A DNA stretch of 42,911 nt from Gemmatimonadaceae bacterium (GCA_022843265.1 JALHNZ010000021.1:1-42911), one strand, 5' to 3'; positions 32,601-41,581 are shown, numbered from the stretch's first letter. Numbers and translations: made by a program. Notes: a model not told the origin generated them from the sequence alone.

Positions 32601-32928
32601 TCCGCGCGCAGACACGTCCAAGCGTGAGATACACCGCGGCGCGGCCTGGCGCGTGGCGCAGGATTTTGTTGCACAGCGCGATCGCGTTGTTGAACAACCC
32701 AACGGCTGAGTAGTGCTCGACGGCTCGCTCGTACGAGGCGACGGCCTCAGGCACGCGGCCCAATCGCAGCGCGAGGTCGCCCACTTTGTTGAGCACCGTG
32801 ACATCGACTTCGGCTCCTTCGGCATCGCCCACTTCGATGGCGCGCACGTAGCTCGCAATGGCCTTGTCGAACTGCTTCTGCAACTCGAACTCAGCCGCCT
32901 TTTTCTTGTGCTTTGCGGCGTTCGACAT
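29653..32928 (-). CDS. Large TPR protein with acidic, repeat-bearing middle
   Basis: The protein has 1091 residues and its function is not recognised. The N-terminal about 160 residues are TPR-like (KKKAAEFELQKQFDKAIASYVRAIEVG, AVASYERAVEHYSAVGLFNNAIALCNKIL, YLTLGRVCARKG). A very acidic middle of about 600 residues contains SDLT and DVTG tetrapeptide repeats. The C-terminal about 320 residues form more TPRs, including DFDRLLQNFREGVARSLGDEDYESHYDLGVAYKEMGLLDDAVAEFQRAL, a text I associate with TPR proteins of Myxococcota and related groups. No signal peptide is present, so it is probably cytoplasmic. The start is ATG 32928. The gene leads the polyprenyl synthase-DUF4321-tatA run with a 4-base overlap. 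The layout echoes the 820-residue TPR protein at 23495-25957. A scaffolding role is inferred only from TPRs. Confidence 0.85.
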   Translation of the reverse strand: MSNAAKHKKKAAEFELQKQFDKAIASYVRAIEVGDAEGAEVDVTVLNKVGDLALRLGRVPEAVASYERAVEHYSAVGLFNNAIALCNKILRHAPGRAAVYLTLGRVCARKGMRGDATRNFLEYATRMRQEGRTDEAMRSLAEVAGLMPELEEVRRLVEEHAVHVGIELPTAAESSAAAESKPAASLVFLDIDYDSKASLTPPLGEPAFEPFVAPATPAPQEKPARTNSLDDLLIFDPTDLGEAADDDWHLDGLESTHTEVAAADLDVPSLLPDAGDLGATDSLVAPSGLTDALGFAPVDAVAVESEALDGLVSDDVLLEAEHAEGAHGELLLSESAEHAAAFDTAGELESAPDPVSAGGGFDVDLLSLETYDEEMAADDAAMLADLATFSQESDVAEVTEDSRDIPAEGAPSEMLESVVFEDVTSDDLTSDLTSDLTSDISWIAQDETGESVEELPSSEDVAFIEPTPTLTPTEPVELPFIAFDESQRIEPPEENEPADAFAAFDLDAVESIGELGELGEPDEFEPLGTIDSVEGLEPDSEPLTGFDTPVTPLVARLETPVAPLEFLDVERDTPAGTLEYIDVEPMDDMLSEDDRPDLEHAPPVLLNAPRERLNPHDFILPGELPPIVYPDALLTPPAAAAPVTELVDFELDDAAEQDVERSEAVSVATPEAMLAETVDEPLVASPDDTPYASLDVTGDVTGDVTGDVTGVASPDMSLDASANASVDTPMDAAVHTAPDATFDDDLVDLDAILTPRTPATSINLALDRCTRLREEVERHPGDWARRRRLAEALLEAGQLEAGMDELAATVLGLEVEGALSDAAKVSDEMVRVSPDVVTYHHKRVELAARLADPERLRESYLDLADALVRTGHAQRAEPVYARVLELDPWDDRARAALGDAAPPPPSPNPPVKQQDDGYVSLTDWLSDGDATRDTRMRVKEPTVTGDEDADFDRLLQNFREGVARSLGDEDYESHYDLGVAYKEMGLLDDAVAEFQRALRSPTHRLPAYEALGQCFIEKGSLPVAVTVLSRALHEPGLNDDQRVGVLYLLGYACEALQRRDEARSYFQRVYATDINFRDVADRLAALDRGAR
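30799..30846. repeat. 12-bp tandem repeat, four perfect copies, inside the large TPR gene
   Basis: Four identical copies of CCCCGTCACATC, in frame, encoding DVTG four times on the minus strand. Identity at silent positions points to recent expansion. Confidence 0.92.
31616..31651. repeat. 12-bp tandem repeat, three copies, inside the large TPR gene
   Basis: GACGTGAGATCT occurs three times in a row, with the last base of the third copy changed. It is in frame and encodes SDLT repeats on the minus strand. Confidence 0.88.
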
Positions 32929-33031
32929 CGGCGCGAGGCGGGCTCCCGTTGGGGTCGCGATATTGGGGACTCGTCCGGCGGACGACGGCTATGGTCGAGC
33001 GAGGGTCGAACGATCGTCAACCTACGCACAC

Positions 33032-34288
33032 TCATGACGAGTGACAAGCGCGGCCGCGACTCCATGCTACCCGACAAAGACGCTCGCCGAACCAGTAAGG
33101 CAACTCGCGATAATCGTCGGCAGAATGCACGGCGATGTCGGCCGAAAACCCCTCCGCCAGTTGACCGGTCTGTGCGGCAAGTCCAAGCGCCGCGGCACCG
33201 TTCACCGTGGCCGCGACCCATGCTTCCGCGGCCGACATGCGGAGCTCACTCACCGCCAGCGTCAGTAACATCGGAAAGCTTGTCAGCGGAGACGTGCCCG
33301 GATTGAAGTCGGTGGCAAGCGCAACCGCAGCGCCGGCTTCAATCAGGCGACGAGCCGGCGCTTGTCGGCCGGTGCCAAGGAACAACATCGTCGAGGGCAA
33401 CAACGTGGCCACCGTTCGACTGGCGGCGAGTGCGGCAATACCGCTATCAGAAATGGCCGCGAGATGGTCGGCCGACGTGACGCCGAGTTCCGCGCCGAGC
33501 ACGGCGGCGCCACCATCGTGCAGTTCGTCGGCGTGCATCTTGAGCGCCAGTCCTGACGCGCGTGCACCCAACAAGATGCGGCGCGATTCTTCCGTGGTAA
33601 ACACACCGGGTTCCGCAAAAATATCTGCAAATACAGCGAGCCCCTCACGCGCCACGGCGGGATGCAGCTCCTCTTCCAATGCGACGATCCAGGCCAGTCG
33701 ACCGTCTGGTGCATCACGATACTCAAGCGGGACCTCGTGTGCTCCGAGACATGTGGGCACGATGCGCATCGACACTGTGTCCTGCAGCTGACGCACCACG
33801 CGCAGGGTACGCAGCTCATCGTGTACTGTGAGCCCATACCCGGACTTGATTTCGATTGTTGTCACGCCGCCTGCTGCAAGTCGCGCAATGCGAGGCACGG
33901 CGAGCGCATAGAGTGCGTCGTTGGAGGTCGCGCGCAAATCGCGCACCGACGAATGGATGCCACCGCCACGACGCGCGATTTCGAGATACGGCACGCCAGT
34001 CGCGCGCAACTCATGCTCGGCAAATCGCGCCGCACCAAACACGGCGTGCGTGTGTGAGTCCACGAATCCCGGCGCCAACAACCCGCGATCACAGTCCACT
34101 TCATGTGCATTCGGGAACGCGGCGCGAAGGGCAGCGTCCGTGTCGACTTTCACAATCATTTCGCCCTGCACTGCCACGCCGCAGCCCGTGCGAATGCCCG
34201 CGTCGTTCATGGCGGCACCGCGCCGCGCATCGGCCGCTCCCGCGCACGTCACCGTTTGCGCCGCGTTCACGAACAGGGTCGTGTTCAC
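33032..34288 (-). CDS. hutI: Imidazolonepropionase
   Basis: The protein has 418 residues of the amidohydrolase superfamily. It opens the ring of 4-imidazolone-5-propionate to N-formimino-L-glutamate, the third step of histidine degradation. The first metal pair is H79-x-H81 in VDSHTHAVFG. Other conserved blocks are RRGGGIHSSVRDLRATS, EIKSGYGLT, LGAHEVPLEYR, MHADELHDGGAA, TSADHL and ATDFNPGTSP. The start is GTG 34288. It lies 16 bases after the radical SAM gene and is the last hut gene of the run. The next minus-strand gene starts about 100 bases later. No enzyme for formiminoglutamate (HutG or HutF) follows in the window. Confidence 0.96.
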   Translation of the reverse strand: MNTTLFVNAAQTVTCAGAADARRGAAMNDAGIRTGCGVAVQGEMIVKVDTDAALRAAFPNAHEVDCDRGLLAPGFVDSHTHAVFGAARFAEHELRATGVPYLEIARRGGGIHSSVRDLRATSNDALYALAVPRIARLAAGGVTTIEIKSGYGLTVHDELRTLRVVRQLQDTVSMRIVPTCLGAHEVPLEYRDAPDGRLAWIVALEEELHPAVAREGLAVFADIFAEPGVFTTEESRRILLGARASGLALKMHADELHDGGAAVLGAELGVTSADHLAAISDSGIAALAASRTVATLLPSTMLFLGTGRQAPARRLIEAGAAVALATDFNPGTSPLTSFPMLLTLAVSELRMSAAEAWVAATVNGAAALGLAAQTGQLAEGFSADIAVHSADDYRELPYWFGERLCRVAWSRGRACHSS

Positions 34289-34304
34289 AACACGATCCGC
34301 CGCA

Positions 34305-35291
34305 TCACGTGATTTTCGGCGACGCCATCACATCAAGCACACGGGATAGCCGCATTGGTGCCTGCGCCTCGCCGCGACACGCGTAAAAACAATCGTCGCA
34401 CTTGATCGCCGCGTATGGTGTCCACTGCTTCCAGTCGACATCGGGCGGAAAATCCGGGCACCGTCGCACCTTGCCCTGCGGATCCACGTGCACGGTCGTG
34501 GTGCCGCTCGGACAGGGCGCCGTCATCAGCCCCTTCACCCAGCGGGGAATCTCCGACAGGTAATGATCGGAGTTCGTAATCACGCCGCGATTCTTGCGCT
34601 TGTACTCCAGCAGTTGATCAATCACCGACTCCAGCGCGCGTACATGTTGATCACGCAGCAGGTGATTTTCATTGCCATTCTTGGCGTCGGTGTACACGGA
34701 AAAATTGACGCCAGCTCCCATGCTCGCCGCTTTGTGCACCAGCGGCAACATCTGATCGAGGTTGTCGTGCTTGAGCACCGTGTTGAAACGCACACTGCCA
34801 ATGCCGGCCGCTTTCATGCGCGGCACCGTATCCATGATCTTCGCGGTCAAACCCGGAATGCCGCGCGCATCATCATGGCGCCCATCGAGGTAATCGAGCG
34901 AAATATTGAACTGGTCGAGTCCCGCATCCCACAGCGATTTCGCCCGATCCAGTGTGAGCATGCCGCCGTGCGTGATCATGGCCAGGTACGAAAACGTCGT
35001 GGCGTCACGCACTGCCGTCACGATGTCTTCGAGGTCACGTCGAAGCGTGGGCTCGCCACCCGTGAAGGTGATCATCATGGGATTGAAGCGACGCGCAATA
35101 TCCGTGAACTCTTTCAGCTCATCCGCTTTGGCCGACGCCGGCGTCTTCCAATAATCGCAGAACCCGCATCGCGCGTTGCAGCGCATGGTGACTTCGAGAT
35201 TGAGCAAAACGGGACGCTGACGCACGCGTAGCCAGGCGTACTTGCCCATGAAGAGCGGCACGTGCCACGGCTTGTAGCGCGAACTTAGCAT
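34305..35291 (-). CDS. Radical SAM protein with SPASM/twitch-like C-terminal cysteines, inside the hut operon
   Basis: The protein has 328 residues. The radical SAM cluster site is C38-x3-C42-x2-C45 in MRCNARCGFCDYW, and TGGEP (77-81) contributes to SAM binding. FNISLDYLDG is the typical beta-strand six region. The C-terminal part has five more cysteines, C260, C278, C298, C301 and C305 (APCPSG, RRCPDF, KCDDCFYACRGE), arranged like a SPASM or twitch auxiliary-cluster domain. The N-terminus (YKPWHVPLFMGKYAWLRVRQRPVLLNLEVT) has no signal or membrane segment. I cannot assign a reaction: peptide maturases, mycofactocin/PQQ-type enzymes and cofactor enzymes share this form. The gene is 10 bases after hutU and 16 bases before hutI, so it must be in the same transcript. 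No small precursor-peptide gene was seen next to it. Confidence 0.9.
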   Translation of the reverse strand: MLSSRYKPWHVPLFMGKYAWLRVRQRPVLLNLEVTMRCNARCGFCDYWKTPASAKADELKEFTDIARRFNPMMITFTGGEPTLRRDLEDIVTAVRDATTFSYLAMITHGGMLTLDRAKSLWDAGLDQFNISLDYLDGRHDDARGIPGLTAKIMDTVPRMKAAGIGSVRFNTVLKHDNLDQMLPLVHKAASMGAGVNFSVYTDAKNGNENHLLRDQHVRALESVIDQLLEYKRKNRGVITNSDHYLSEIPRWVKGLMTAPCPSGTTTVHVDPQGKVRRCPDFPPDVDWKQWTPYAAIKCDDCFYACRGEAQAPMRLSRVLDVMASPKIT

Positions 35292-35301
35292 GGAGGTCCG
35301 T

Positions 35302-36975
35302 TCACTTGATCAGGGGAAGGTGCAGCCCCGAACGGCGGGCCGTATCGCGCGCCGTTTCGTATCCCGCCTCAGCGTGTCTCGCCACACCGATGCCGGGATC
35401 GTTCGTGAGTACGCGTTCAATGCGTCGCGCCGCCTCCTCCGTTCCATCTGCAACGATCACCTGCCCCGCGTGCAGCGAGTTGCCAATGCCAACACCACCG
35501 CCGTGGTGAAAGGACACCCACGACGCGCCACTCGCCACGTTCAGCATCGCATTCAGGATCGCCCAATCGGCAATCGCATCGGATCCGTCTTTCATGGCTT
35601 CCGTTTCGCGAAACGGCGAGGCCACGCTCCCGGTGTCGAGATGATCACGACCAATCACGATCGGCGCTGACACCTCGCCGCTGGCAACAAGCTGGTTAAT
35701 GGCCAACCCAAACTGTGCACGAGCACCCTGTCCAAGCCAGCAGATGCGCGCCGGAAGTCCCTGGAACTGAATGCGCTCACGGGCAAGGGTAATCCAGCGA
35801 GCAAGCTGCATGTCATGCGGGAACATGTCGAGTAGCAGCGCATCGGTGCGGTAGATGTCCGCGGGATCACCAGACAGCGCCACCCATCGAAACGGTCCTT
35901 TGCCTTCGCAAAACAACGGCCGCACGTATTCCGGCACGAAGCCCGGGATGCGGAATGCATCATCGAGACCCGCGTCGAACGCCACCGTGCGAATGTTGTT
36001 GCCGTAGTCGAACGCAACGGCGCCGCGGTCCTGCATGGTTCGCATGGCACGCACGTGCGCAACCACAGAATCGCGGGCCAGTGCGACGTACTCGTCAGGA
36101 TCCCGGGCGCGCAAGTCGGCGGCGTCATCGAGCGAATACCCACGCGGTACGTAGCCCACGAGCATATCGTGCGCGCTCGTTTGATCCGTCACCACATCCG
36201 GCGTGATACCACGCGCAACAAGGGCGGGAAGCACGTCAGCCGCGTTACCGAGCAAGCCGATCGATAGACCAACGCCCTGCGCGCGCGCTTCGCTGAGCTG
36301 CGCGAGTGCATCATCGAGATCAGTGGCCATGCGGTCGCAGTAACCAGTCTCGAGCCGCTTCTGAATGCGCGATGCGTCTACCTCAACCGCGAGCACTGCC
36401 GCGCCGTGCATCGTGGCTGCGAGCGGCTGCGCGCCACCCATGCCGCCGAGTCCGGCCGTGACCACAAGACGACCAGCGAGCGTGCCACCAAAGTGCCGTG
36501 TGGCAACGGCACCAAACGTCTCGTAGGTGCCCTGCACGATGCCTTGCGAGCCAATGTAGATCCACGAGCCTGCCGTCATCTGGCCGTACATCGTGAGTCC
36601 CAACTTTTCGAGTCGACGGAACTCATCCCAGTTGGCCCAGCGTCCAACCAGATTGCCATTCGCGATCAGTACGCGCGGCGCATCGGTGTGCGTGCGAAAG
36701 ACAGCCACCGGCTTGCCGCTTTGCACCAGCATGGTTTCATCGTCCGCCAGCGTGTGCAGCGTGTGCACAATCGCGTCAAAACATTCCCAGTCACGCGCCG
36801 CCTTTCCGGTGCCACCATACACCACCAGATCATCCGGACGCTCGGCCACATCCGGATCGAGATTGTTCATGAGCATGCGCAGCGCTGCTTCCTGCAACCA
36901 GCCGCGGCAGCTCAGTTGATTCCCGCGCGCTGCTCGAACGGGCCTTGCACCCACCGGCATCGACATCGTTGTCAT
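35302..36975 (-). CDS. hutU: Urocanate hydratase
   Basis: The protein has 557 residues, the normal size. It hydrates urocanate to 4-imidazolone-5-propionate using tightly bound NAD+ as electrophile. The start region [29 protein letters not shown] and the [19 protein letters not shown] block are diagnostic. The NAD-binding glycine-rich stretch is [52 protein letters not shown] and [20 protein letters not shown] follow in family order. It is cytosolic. ATG 36975 overlaps the hutH stop by four bases (ATGA), so the two are translationally coupled. The radical SAM gene follows 10 bases after its stop. Confidence 0.98.
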   Translation of the reverse strand: MTTMSMPVGARPVRAARGNQLSCRGWLQEAALRMLMNNLDPDVAERPDDLVVYGGTGKAARDWECFDAIVHTLHTLADDETMLVQSGKPVAVFRTHTDAPRVLIANGNLVGRWANWDEFRRLEKLGLTMYGQMTAGSWIYIGSQGIVQGTYETFGAVATRHFGGTLAGRLVVTAGLGGMGGAQPLAATMHGAAVLAVEVDASRIQKRLETGYCDRMATDLDDALAQLSEARAQGVGLSIGLLGNAADVLPALVARGITPDVVTDQTSAHDMLVGYVPRGYSLDDAADLRARDPDEYVALARDSVVAHVRAMRTMQDRGAVAFDYGNNIRTVAFDAGLDDAFRIPGFVPEYVRPLFCEGKGPFRWVALSGDPADIYRTDALLLDMFPHDMQLARWITLARERIQFQGLPARICWLGQGARAQFGLAINQLVASGEVSAPIVIGRDHLDTGSVASPFRETEAMKDGSDAIADWAILNAMLNVASGASWVSFHHGGGVGIGNSLHAGQVIVADGTEEAARRIERVLTNDPGIGVARHAEAGYETARDTARRSGLHLPLIK

Positions 36976-38504
36976 ACGGACCCTCCCAGTAGCGCGTCTG
37001 GATCAAACATTCCGTCGGCGAGCGCGGACGCAAGGGCCAGCAGATCTGGTGACGGTGGACGGTCACCTGTGCGGGGCGGCACGAGCGCGCGAACCCGAGC
37101 GTGGGCGGCTTCAAGTGCGGGTGAGCTGGTGAGCGGTCGGCGACAGTCGATCGCATCGGCCGCACAGAGTAGCTCCACCGCCAACACGTGACGCAGTCCC
37201 GCCACGCTTTGCCTCAGTTTGAGTGCCGCGCCCATGGCCATTGGCACCACGTCTTCCTTGTTGCCGTCGGTCGGAATGGAATCCACGCTCGCTGGTGACG
37301 CGAGGCGTTTCATATCGCTCGTGATCGCCGCGGCCGTAACCTGCGCCATCATCAGCCCGGACTCGAGGCCAGGCTTCTGTGCAAGAAACGGCGGCAACCC
37401 TTGATTGAAATCCGGATGCACTAGTCGATCCGTTCTGCGCTCGCTAATGACCGCAAGATTGGCGCACACGACGGCGAGAAAATCGGCCGCCATACCAACG
37501 GCCTGCCCGTGGAAGTTACCGCCGCTCAACAGCTCGCCCGATTCCATCACCAATGGATTATCAGTGGCCGCGTTCAGCTCGCGCTCAATGACGCCCATGG
37601 TGAACTCCAGCGCGTCGAACGCGGGACCATGCACCTGCGGCATGCAACGCAGTGCGTACGCGTCCTGCACGCGCGGATCACCGGCGCGATGCGATTCGCG
37701 CAGCGCGCTTCCCGCCAACAGCGCGCGAAGCAGCGCCGCGGATCGCAGCTGACCACGCTGTCCGCGCGCGATCTGGATGCGCTCGTCGAACGCATCGGGT
37801 GTACCGAGCAGCGCATCGAGACTCATGGCGCCAATCACATGCGCGGCTCGGCACAGTTGCTGCAACTCCAGCGCGGCAATCGCTGTCACGGCGGTGTGCG
37901 CCTGCGTGCCATTAATCAGCGCAAGCCCCTCTTTCGCCTGCAACTCAAGTGGCGCCAAGCCCGCCCGCGCAAGAATCGTGGCGCCATCGGCTTCGTCGCC
38001 ATGCAACCGTGCGCGTCCTTCACCAATGAGGACCAACGCCAAATGCGCAAGCGGCGCAAGATCACCACTGGCACCCACACTGCCCTGTTCCGGCACAAGG
38101 GGCACCACACCCGCTTGCAACATGGCGAGCAGCAATTCGACGACTTCAGTTCGCGCGCCCGCGTATCCGGAGGCCAACACGTTTGCGCGCAACAACATCA
38201 TGGCGCGCACTTCTCGCTCCGGCAACGACGCGCCAACGCCGGCGGCGTGGCTTCGTACGAGATTGCGCTGCAGATTCGCCAGATCGCTTAACGGAATGGC
38301 GATCTCTGACAGCTTGCCGAAACCGGTGTTCAATCCGTACACCGCTGCACCGCTCGCCACCGCCCGGTCCACCACGGCACGCGTGCGCTGCATGCGCTCG
38401 CGCGCTGCTGCCTGAAGCACGACGGGCCGCTGTCCGCGAGAAACGGCGTCAAGCACGTCGGCGGTTAGCGTTTGCCCATCCACCTCATAGGCGGCCGTCG
38501 TCAT
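36972..38504 (-). CDS. hutH: Histidine ammonia-lyase
   Basis: The protein has 510 residues, typical of HutH. It removes ammonia from L-histidine to give trans-urocanate. The MIO electrophile forms from A145-S146-G147 in [14 protein letters not shown], and YGLNTGFG (56-63) carries the catalytic Tyr. [32 protein letters not shown] and [20 protein letters not shown] are also family marks, as is [18 protein letters not shown]. The ATG at 38504 shares one base with the lptD stop (TGATG), so histidine degradation is coupled to an outer-membrane assembly gene. The stop overlaps hutU. No HutC repressor or histidine transporter is in the window. Confidence 0.98.
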   Translation of the reverse strand: MTTAAYEVDGQTLTADVLDAVSRGQRPVVLQAAARERMQRTRAVVDRAVASGAAVYGLNTGFGKLSEIAIPLSDLANLQRNLVRSHAAGVGASLPEREVRAMMLLRANVLASGYAGARTEVVELLLAMLQAGVVPLVPEQGSVGASGDLAPLAHLALVLIGEGRARLHGDEADGATILARAGLAPLELQAKEGLALINGTQAHTAVTAIAALELQQLCRAAHVIGAMSLDALLGTPDAFDERIQIARGQRGQLRSAALLRALLAGSALRESHRAGDPRVQDAYALRCMPQVHGPAFDALEFTMGVIERELNAATDNPLVMESGELLSGGNFHGQAVGMAADFLAVVCANLAVISERRTDRLVHPDFNQGLPPFLAQKPGLESGLMMAQVTAAAITSDMKRLASPASVDSIPTDGNKEDVVPMAMGAALKLRQSVAGLRHVLAVELLCAADAIDCRRPLTSSPALEAAHARVRALVPPRTGDRPPSPDLLALASALADGMFDPDALLGGSV

Positions 38505-41500
38505 CAGCGCACCGTGCGCCGATCGTAGTTGAACTTGATTTCAGGTGACGCCTTGAGCGCGATAAAGAAGTTGAACGCAAAGTTTCCGTTGGGCACGCGG
38601 GTGAATGAGAACACGGCGTTCCAATCGTGCATCTCGCGCTGTAATCCAAGCTGCAGCGATCCGAAATCACGACGCACCATATCGTACTGGGCGCTCATGG
38701 AGCCACTCCAATTCTGCGTTAACCCGAACGACAGATTGCCGCTGAGATTTTCGCTCGGTGGCTGAATGTAGAGCGGACCGCCGGCCGTGACCTGTCCCTC
38801 GGGCTGAAATCCAACGGGCGGTGAGTTCGTCGCATTCGCCAGACAGTCCTGATACGCGAACGAACCTTCAGGAATACCGCGACAGGCGAGCGCCGGATCG
38901 TATTCAATCTGCGTGCCACCAATAGGCGGACGTTGACGATTCGCGTTGTACGTGAGCGAGAGCTGCCAGCCCGCACCAGATGATGGCAACGACACCGGCG
39001 CTCCGCGCGCGCCTGAACCCGCGGCGCGCAGTCCACCTCCGCCGAACTGCGAGAACTCACTGCGGCGTGAGGTGGTGAGTGAGTCTGCGGCGTCCGGTGA
39101 TTCAATGGCACCACGACGACCGAACAAACGGCCAATGAGTGCTACCAGCCCCGACTGTCCGTCGAGCGAGAAGTTCACACCGAGCGTATTTCGGAACGGT
39201 TTGAACAGCGCGGTATCACTGAGCGGATCACCCTGGAAGAGTTCGTAGCCCATCTGAAAATCGAGATTGGGCAGCAGGTCCGTACGCGCTGAAATGGTAA
39301 AGTTCTGCTCGACCAATCCCGACGACGCTGTGTCAGCACGAATGAAGTCGTACGTAAGCGACGAGAAGTTCAGCGCCAACAAACGAACCTTGCGCCCCTC
39401 AGCCGCGGGACCACGCGGAATTAGCGGCGCGTTGGGATCATCACCAGCGCCCGGCGCTGCAGCCGAGTCTGCGGCCACCTCGCTGCTATCGGTGCCCGCA
39501 CGCGCGGCGACTTCGTCGGCCGACGGCGCGCGCATTTTTGCTTCGAACGTGGTCGCAAACGCCAACGAAATCGCGTTGCGCGGCAGCGAGCCGAGGTACC
39601 CCTGACGCGTACGCCCGGTCGCTTCAAGGAATGCGTCGCTCACGTCGGCCCTCGGCGACACGCTGTACGAAATCTGCGGGCTTACCGAATGACGAATCGC
39701 TTCAACCGGACCGAGTCCGGGAAACAATCCGTATAACACGGGCGCTGCGCTCACTCCGTACTGCGCGCGCTTGCCCTGCTGTACATACCGGCCGCGGCTC
39801 AACTCGGAACGCACGATGAATCCCGCCGACGGATCGGTGTTCACGAACTGCACACTCGGCGACACGTTCCACGAACCCTGCAGGAAGCGCGGCAAGTTGA
39901 AGGACGTATTCCAGTCCACGTTCGTGAAGAATCGCTGCGCAAAGATGCGGGTGAAGACCTTGGACGTATCGTTGACATCACGAACAATCTTTTGTTCGGG
40001 ATAGTCGTCAAAGCGTTCCGTGATGCTGACCGTGTTGTTGACCTGAAAGTCGAAAATCTTGAACGGCGATTCGAACCCAAAGTTGGTATTGCTGCGCGAG
40101 GCGGGGACGCGCGTGCTGTCCAGGCCACCGAGCAGATTCGGGCGGTAGATGTTTCCGAACTGAATTCCCTGGTCGATGTTGTCCGTGCGGGCCTGATTAA
40201 ACCGCAGACTTGGCGTCCACTCAAAACGACCAAACGCGAGTGTCCCGGTGGTCAGGTTGAAGTTCGGCAAATCCGTATCGGTCTGCAGACGTCCCGGATA
40301 CTGCTTGCGCGTGCCACCAACGCTCAGGTTCAGTGGCCCGACTTTTGTCTGGTAGTTCAACTGCGATACAATGGTGGCCAGCGACGCCGTTGGATTGAAC
40401 GTGGTCTGACGCTGCACCGTGGTGCTCTGCACCCAGTTGATGTTGGCGCTGACTCGCGTGGACTTGCTGAAGCTCTGGTTATGGCGCCACGACACCGACG
40501 TGTTGGTCTGCCCCCCGTTTTGCCCCAGATACGAGACGGCGGCCGTACCATCGATAAAACGCGACAGCCACTTGTATCGAAACTCGGTGTTACCACGCAA
40601 CCAGCCGGCGTCAAAACCGCTGCCGCTGCCGCCCGAGCGCCAGTCCATGGAGACTTCAGCGTCGGCGTAGTCATTGATGGCAAAGAACCATCCAACATTT
40701 TCTACGGTGCGCTGATAGTTCGCACTGTTGCGGAACAACTCGGCGACACCAAACCTGGGCGTGAGCAGTCCGCTGCGCCGACCGGAACGAACGTCCTGAA
40801 AAAAGAACGGCAGCCAAAACACCGGGACTTCGCCGATGTAGAGCACACCTGGTCGTGCGACCACCACGTTCTCAGACACGAACTTGATGTCTTTGGCCGT
40901 GAAGTGAAAGTGAGGCTCGGAGAGGTCGCAGTACGTGAAGTCAGCATCGTGGAAAAACAGACGTCGACCGCCCGTGAGCGTGGTGTCACCGAGGATGGTA
41001 CCTGACTCGGCGGTAATAAACAGTCGCTGACCGGACACGACGGATGTCGAGAAGGCGCCGGTGGTGCCCTCCTGTGTTTCCAGATCGTAGCGAATAGATC
41101 CGCGTGCGACAAAATCGTCCGCATCATCGCGCGATGGATCGCGCAGGATCACCGTGTCTCCAGTGGCCACCACAAGTTTGGTGGAGTCGTCGTACACGAT
41201 CGTATCGCCAACGAGAATCGTCTCTCCGCGACGCACCGCCGACGGTTTGCCTCGCATGGTGAGCAACTTGGTGATGGCATCGAACGTGACCTTGTCACCC
41301 TGATACTGCACCGTGCTGTAGCCCGATCTGGCGAGCAACTCTTTCATGATCGAGTCTGGCTCGGCCCATTCCACGAGCAGCTTGTCGCGATTCAGCGGTG
41401 CGGGCTCTGCACCGCCGCGCGTTGCGGGCGGCTGCGCTGGAACACGCGGGATGGGGACCTGCGCCCCTGCCTCAGATGAAGTCACCAAGGGGGCGAGCAA

Positions 41501-41581
41501 CAGTACAGCCAGAACGAAACGAGAAACGTGACTGGCGAGCGCGCGAGCGATGGTGTCGGTGCAACGTGGCAACGCGATCAC
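38504..41581 (-). CDS. lptD: LPS-assembly outer-membrane protein LptD
   Basis: The protein has 1025 residues, longer than E. coli LptD (784). It inserts LPS into the outer leaflet. A signal segment (about 20-40, FVLAVLLLAPLVTSSEAGAQ) leads to a Pro-rich stretch and an OstA/LptA-like beta-jellyroll (about 85-260, with YQGDKVTFDAITKLLTMRG, VGDTIVYDDSTKLVVATGDT and FTYCDLSEPHFHFTAKDI). IGEVPVFWLPFFFQDVRSGRRSGLLTPRFG is the family's transition into the barrel. The barrel occupies the rest and ends in KASPEIKFNYDRRTVR. A low-complexity insert lies near 675-700. Two cysteines (ALACRGIPEGSFAYQDC) may form a loop disulfide, unlike E. coli's pattern. GTG 41581 overlaps the tatC stop (GTGA). LptE is not visible. 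Confidence 0.93.
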   Translation of the reverse strand: MIALPRCTDTIARALASHVSRFVLAVLLLAPLVTSSEAGAQVPIPRVPAQPPATRGGAEPAPLNRDKLLVEWAEPDSIMKELLARSGYSTVQYQGDKVTFDAITKLLTMRGKPSAVRRGETILVGDTIVYDDSTKLVVATGDTVILRDPSRDDADDFVARGSIRYDLETQEGTTGAFSTSVVSGQRLFITAESGTILGDTTLTGGRRLFFHDADFTYCDLSEPHFHFTAKDIKFVSENVVVARPGVLYIGEVPVFWLPFFFQDVRSGRRSGLLTPRFGVAELFRNSANYQRTVENVGWFFAINDYADAEVSMDWRSGGSGSGFDAGWLRGNTEFRYKWLSRFIDGTAAVSYLGQNGGQTNTSVSWRHNQSFSKSTRVSANINWVQSTTVQRQTTFNPTASLATIVSQLNYQTKVGPLNLSVGGTRKQYPGRLQTDTDLPNFNLTTGTLAFGRFEWTPSLRFNQARTDNIDQGIQFGNIYRPNLLGGLDSTRVPASRSNTNFGFESPFKIFDFQVNNTVSITERFDDYPEQKIVRDVNDTSKVFTRIFAQRFFTNVDWNTSFNLPRFLQGSWNVSPSVQFVNTDPSAGFIVRSELSRGRYVQQGKRAQYGVSAAPVLYGLFPGLGPVEAIRHSVSPQISYSVSPRADVSDAFLEATGRTRQGYLGSLPRNAISLAFATTFEAKMRAPSADEVAARAGTDSSEVAADSAAAPGAGDDPNAPLIPRGPAAEGRKVRLLALNFSSLTYDFIRADTASSGLVEQNFTISARTDLLPNLDFQMGYELFQGDPLSDTALFKPFRNTLGVNFSLDGQSGLVALIGRLFGRRGAIESPDAADSLTTSRRSEFSQFGGGGLRAAGSGARGAPVSLPSSGAGWQLSLTYNANRQRPPIGGTQIEYDPALACRGIPEGSFAYQDCLANATNSPPVGFQPEGQVTAGGPLYIQPPSENLSGNLSFGLTQNWSGSMSAQYDMVRRDFGSLQLGLQREMHDWNAVFSFTRVPNGNFAFNFFIALKASPEIKFNYDRRTVR

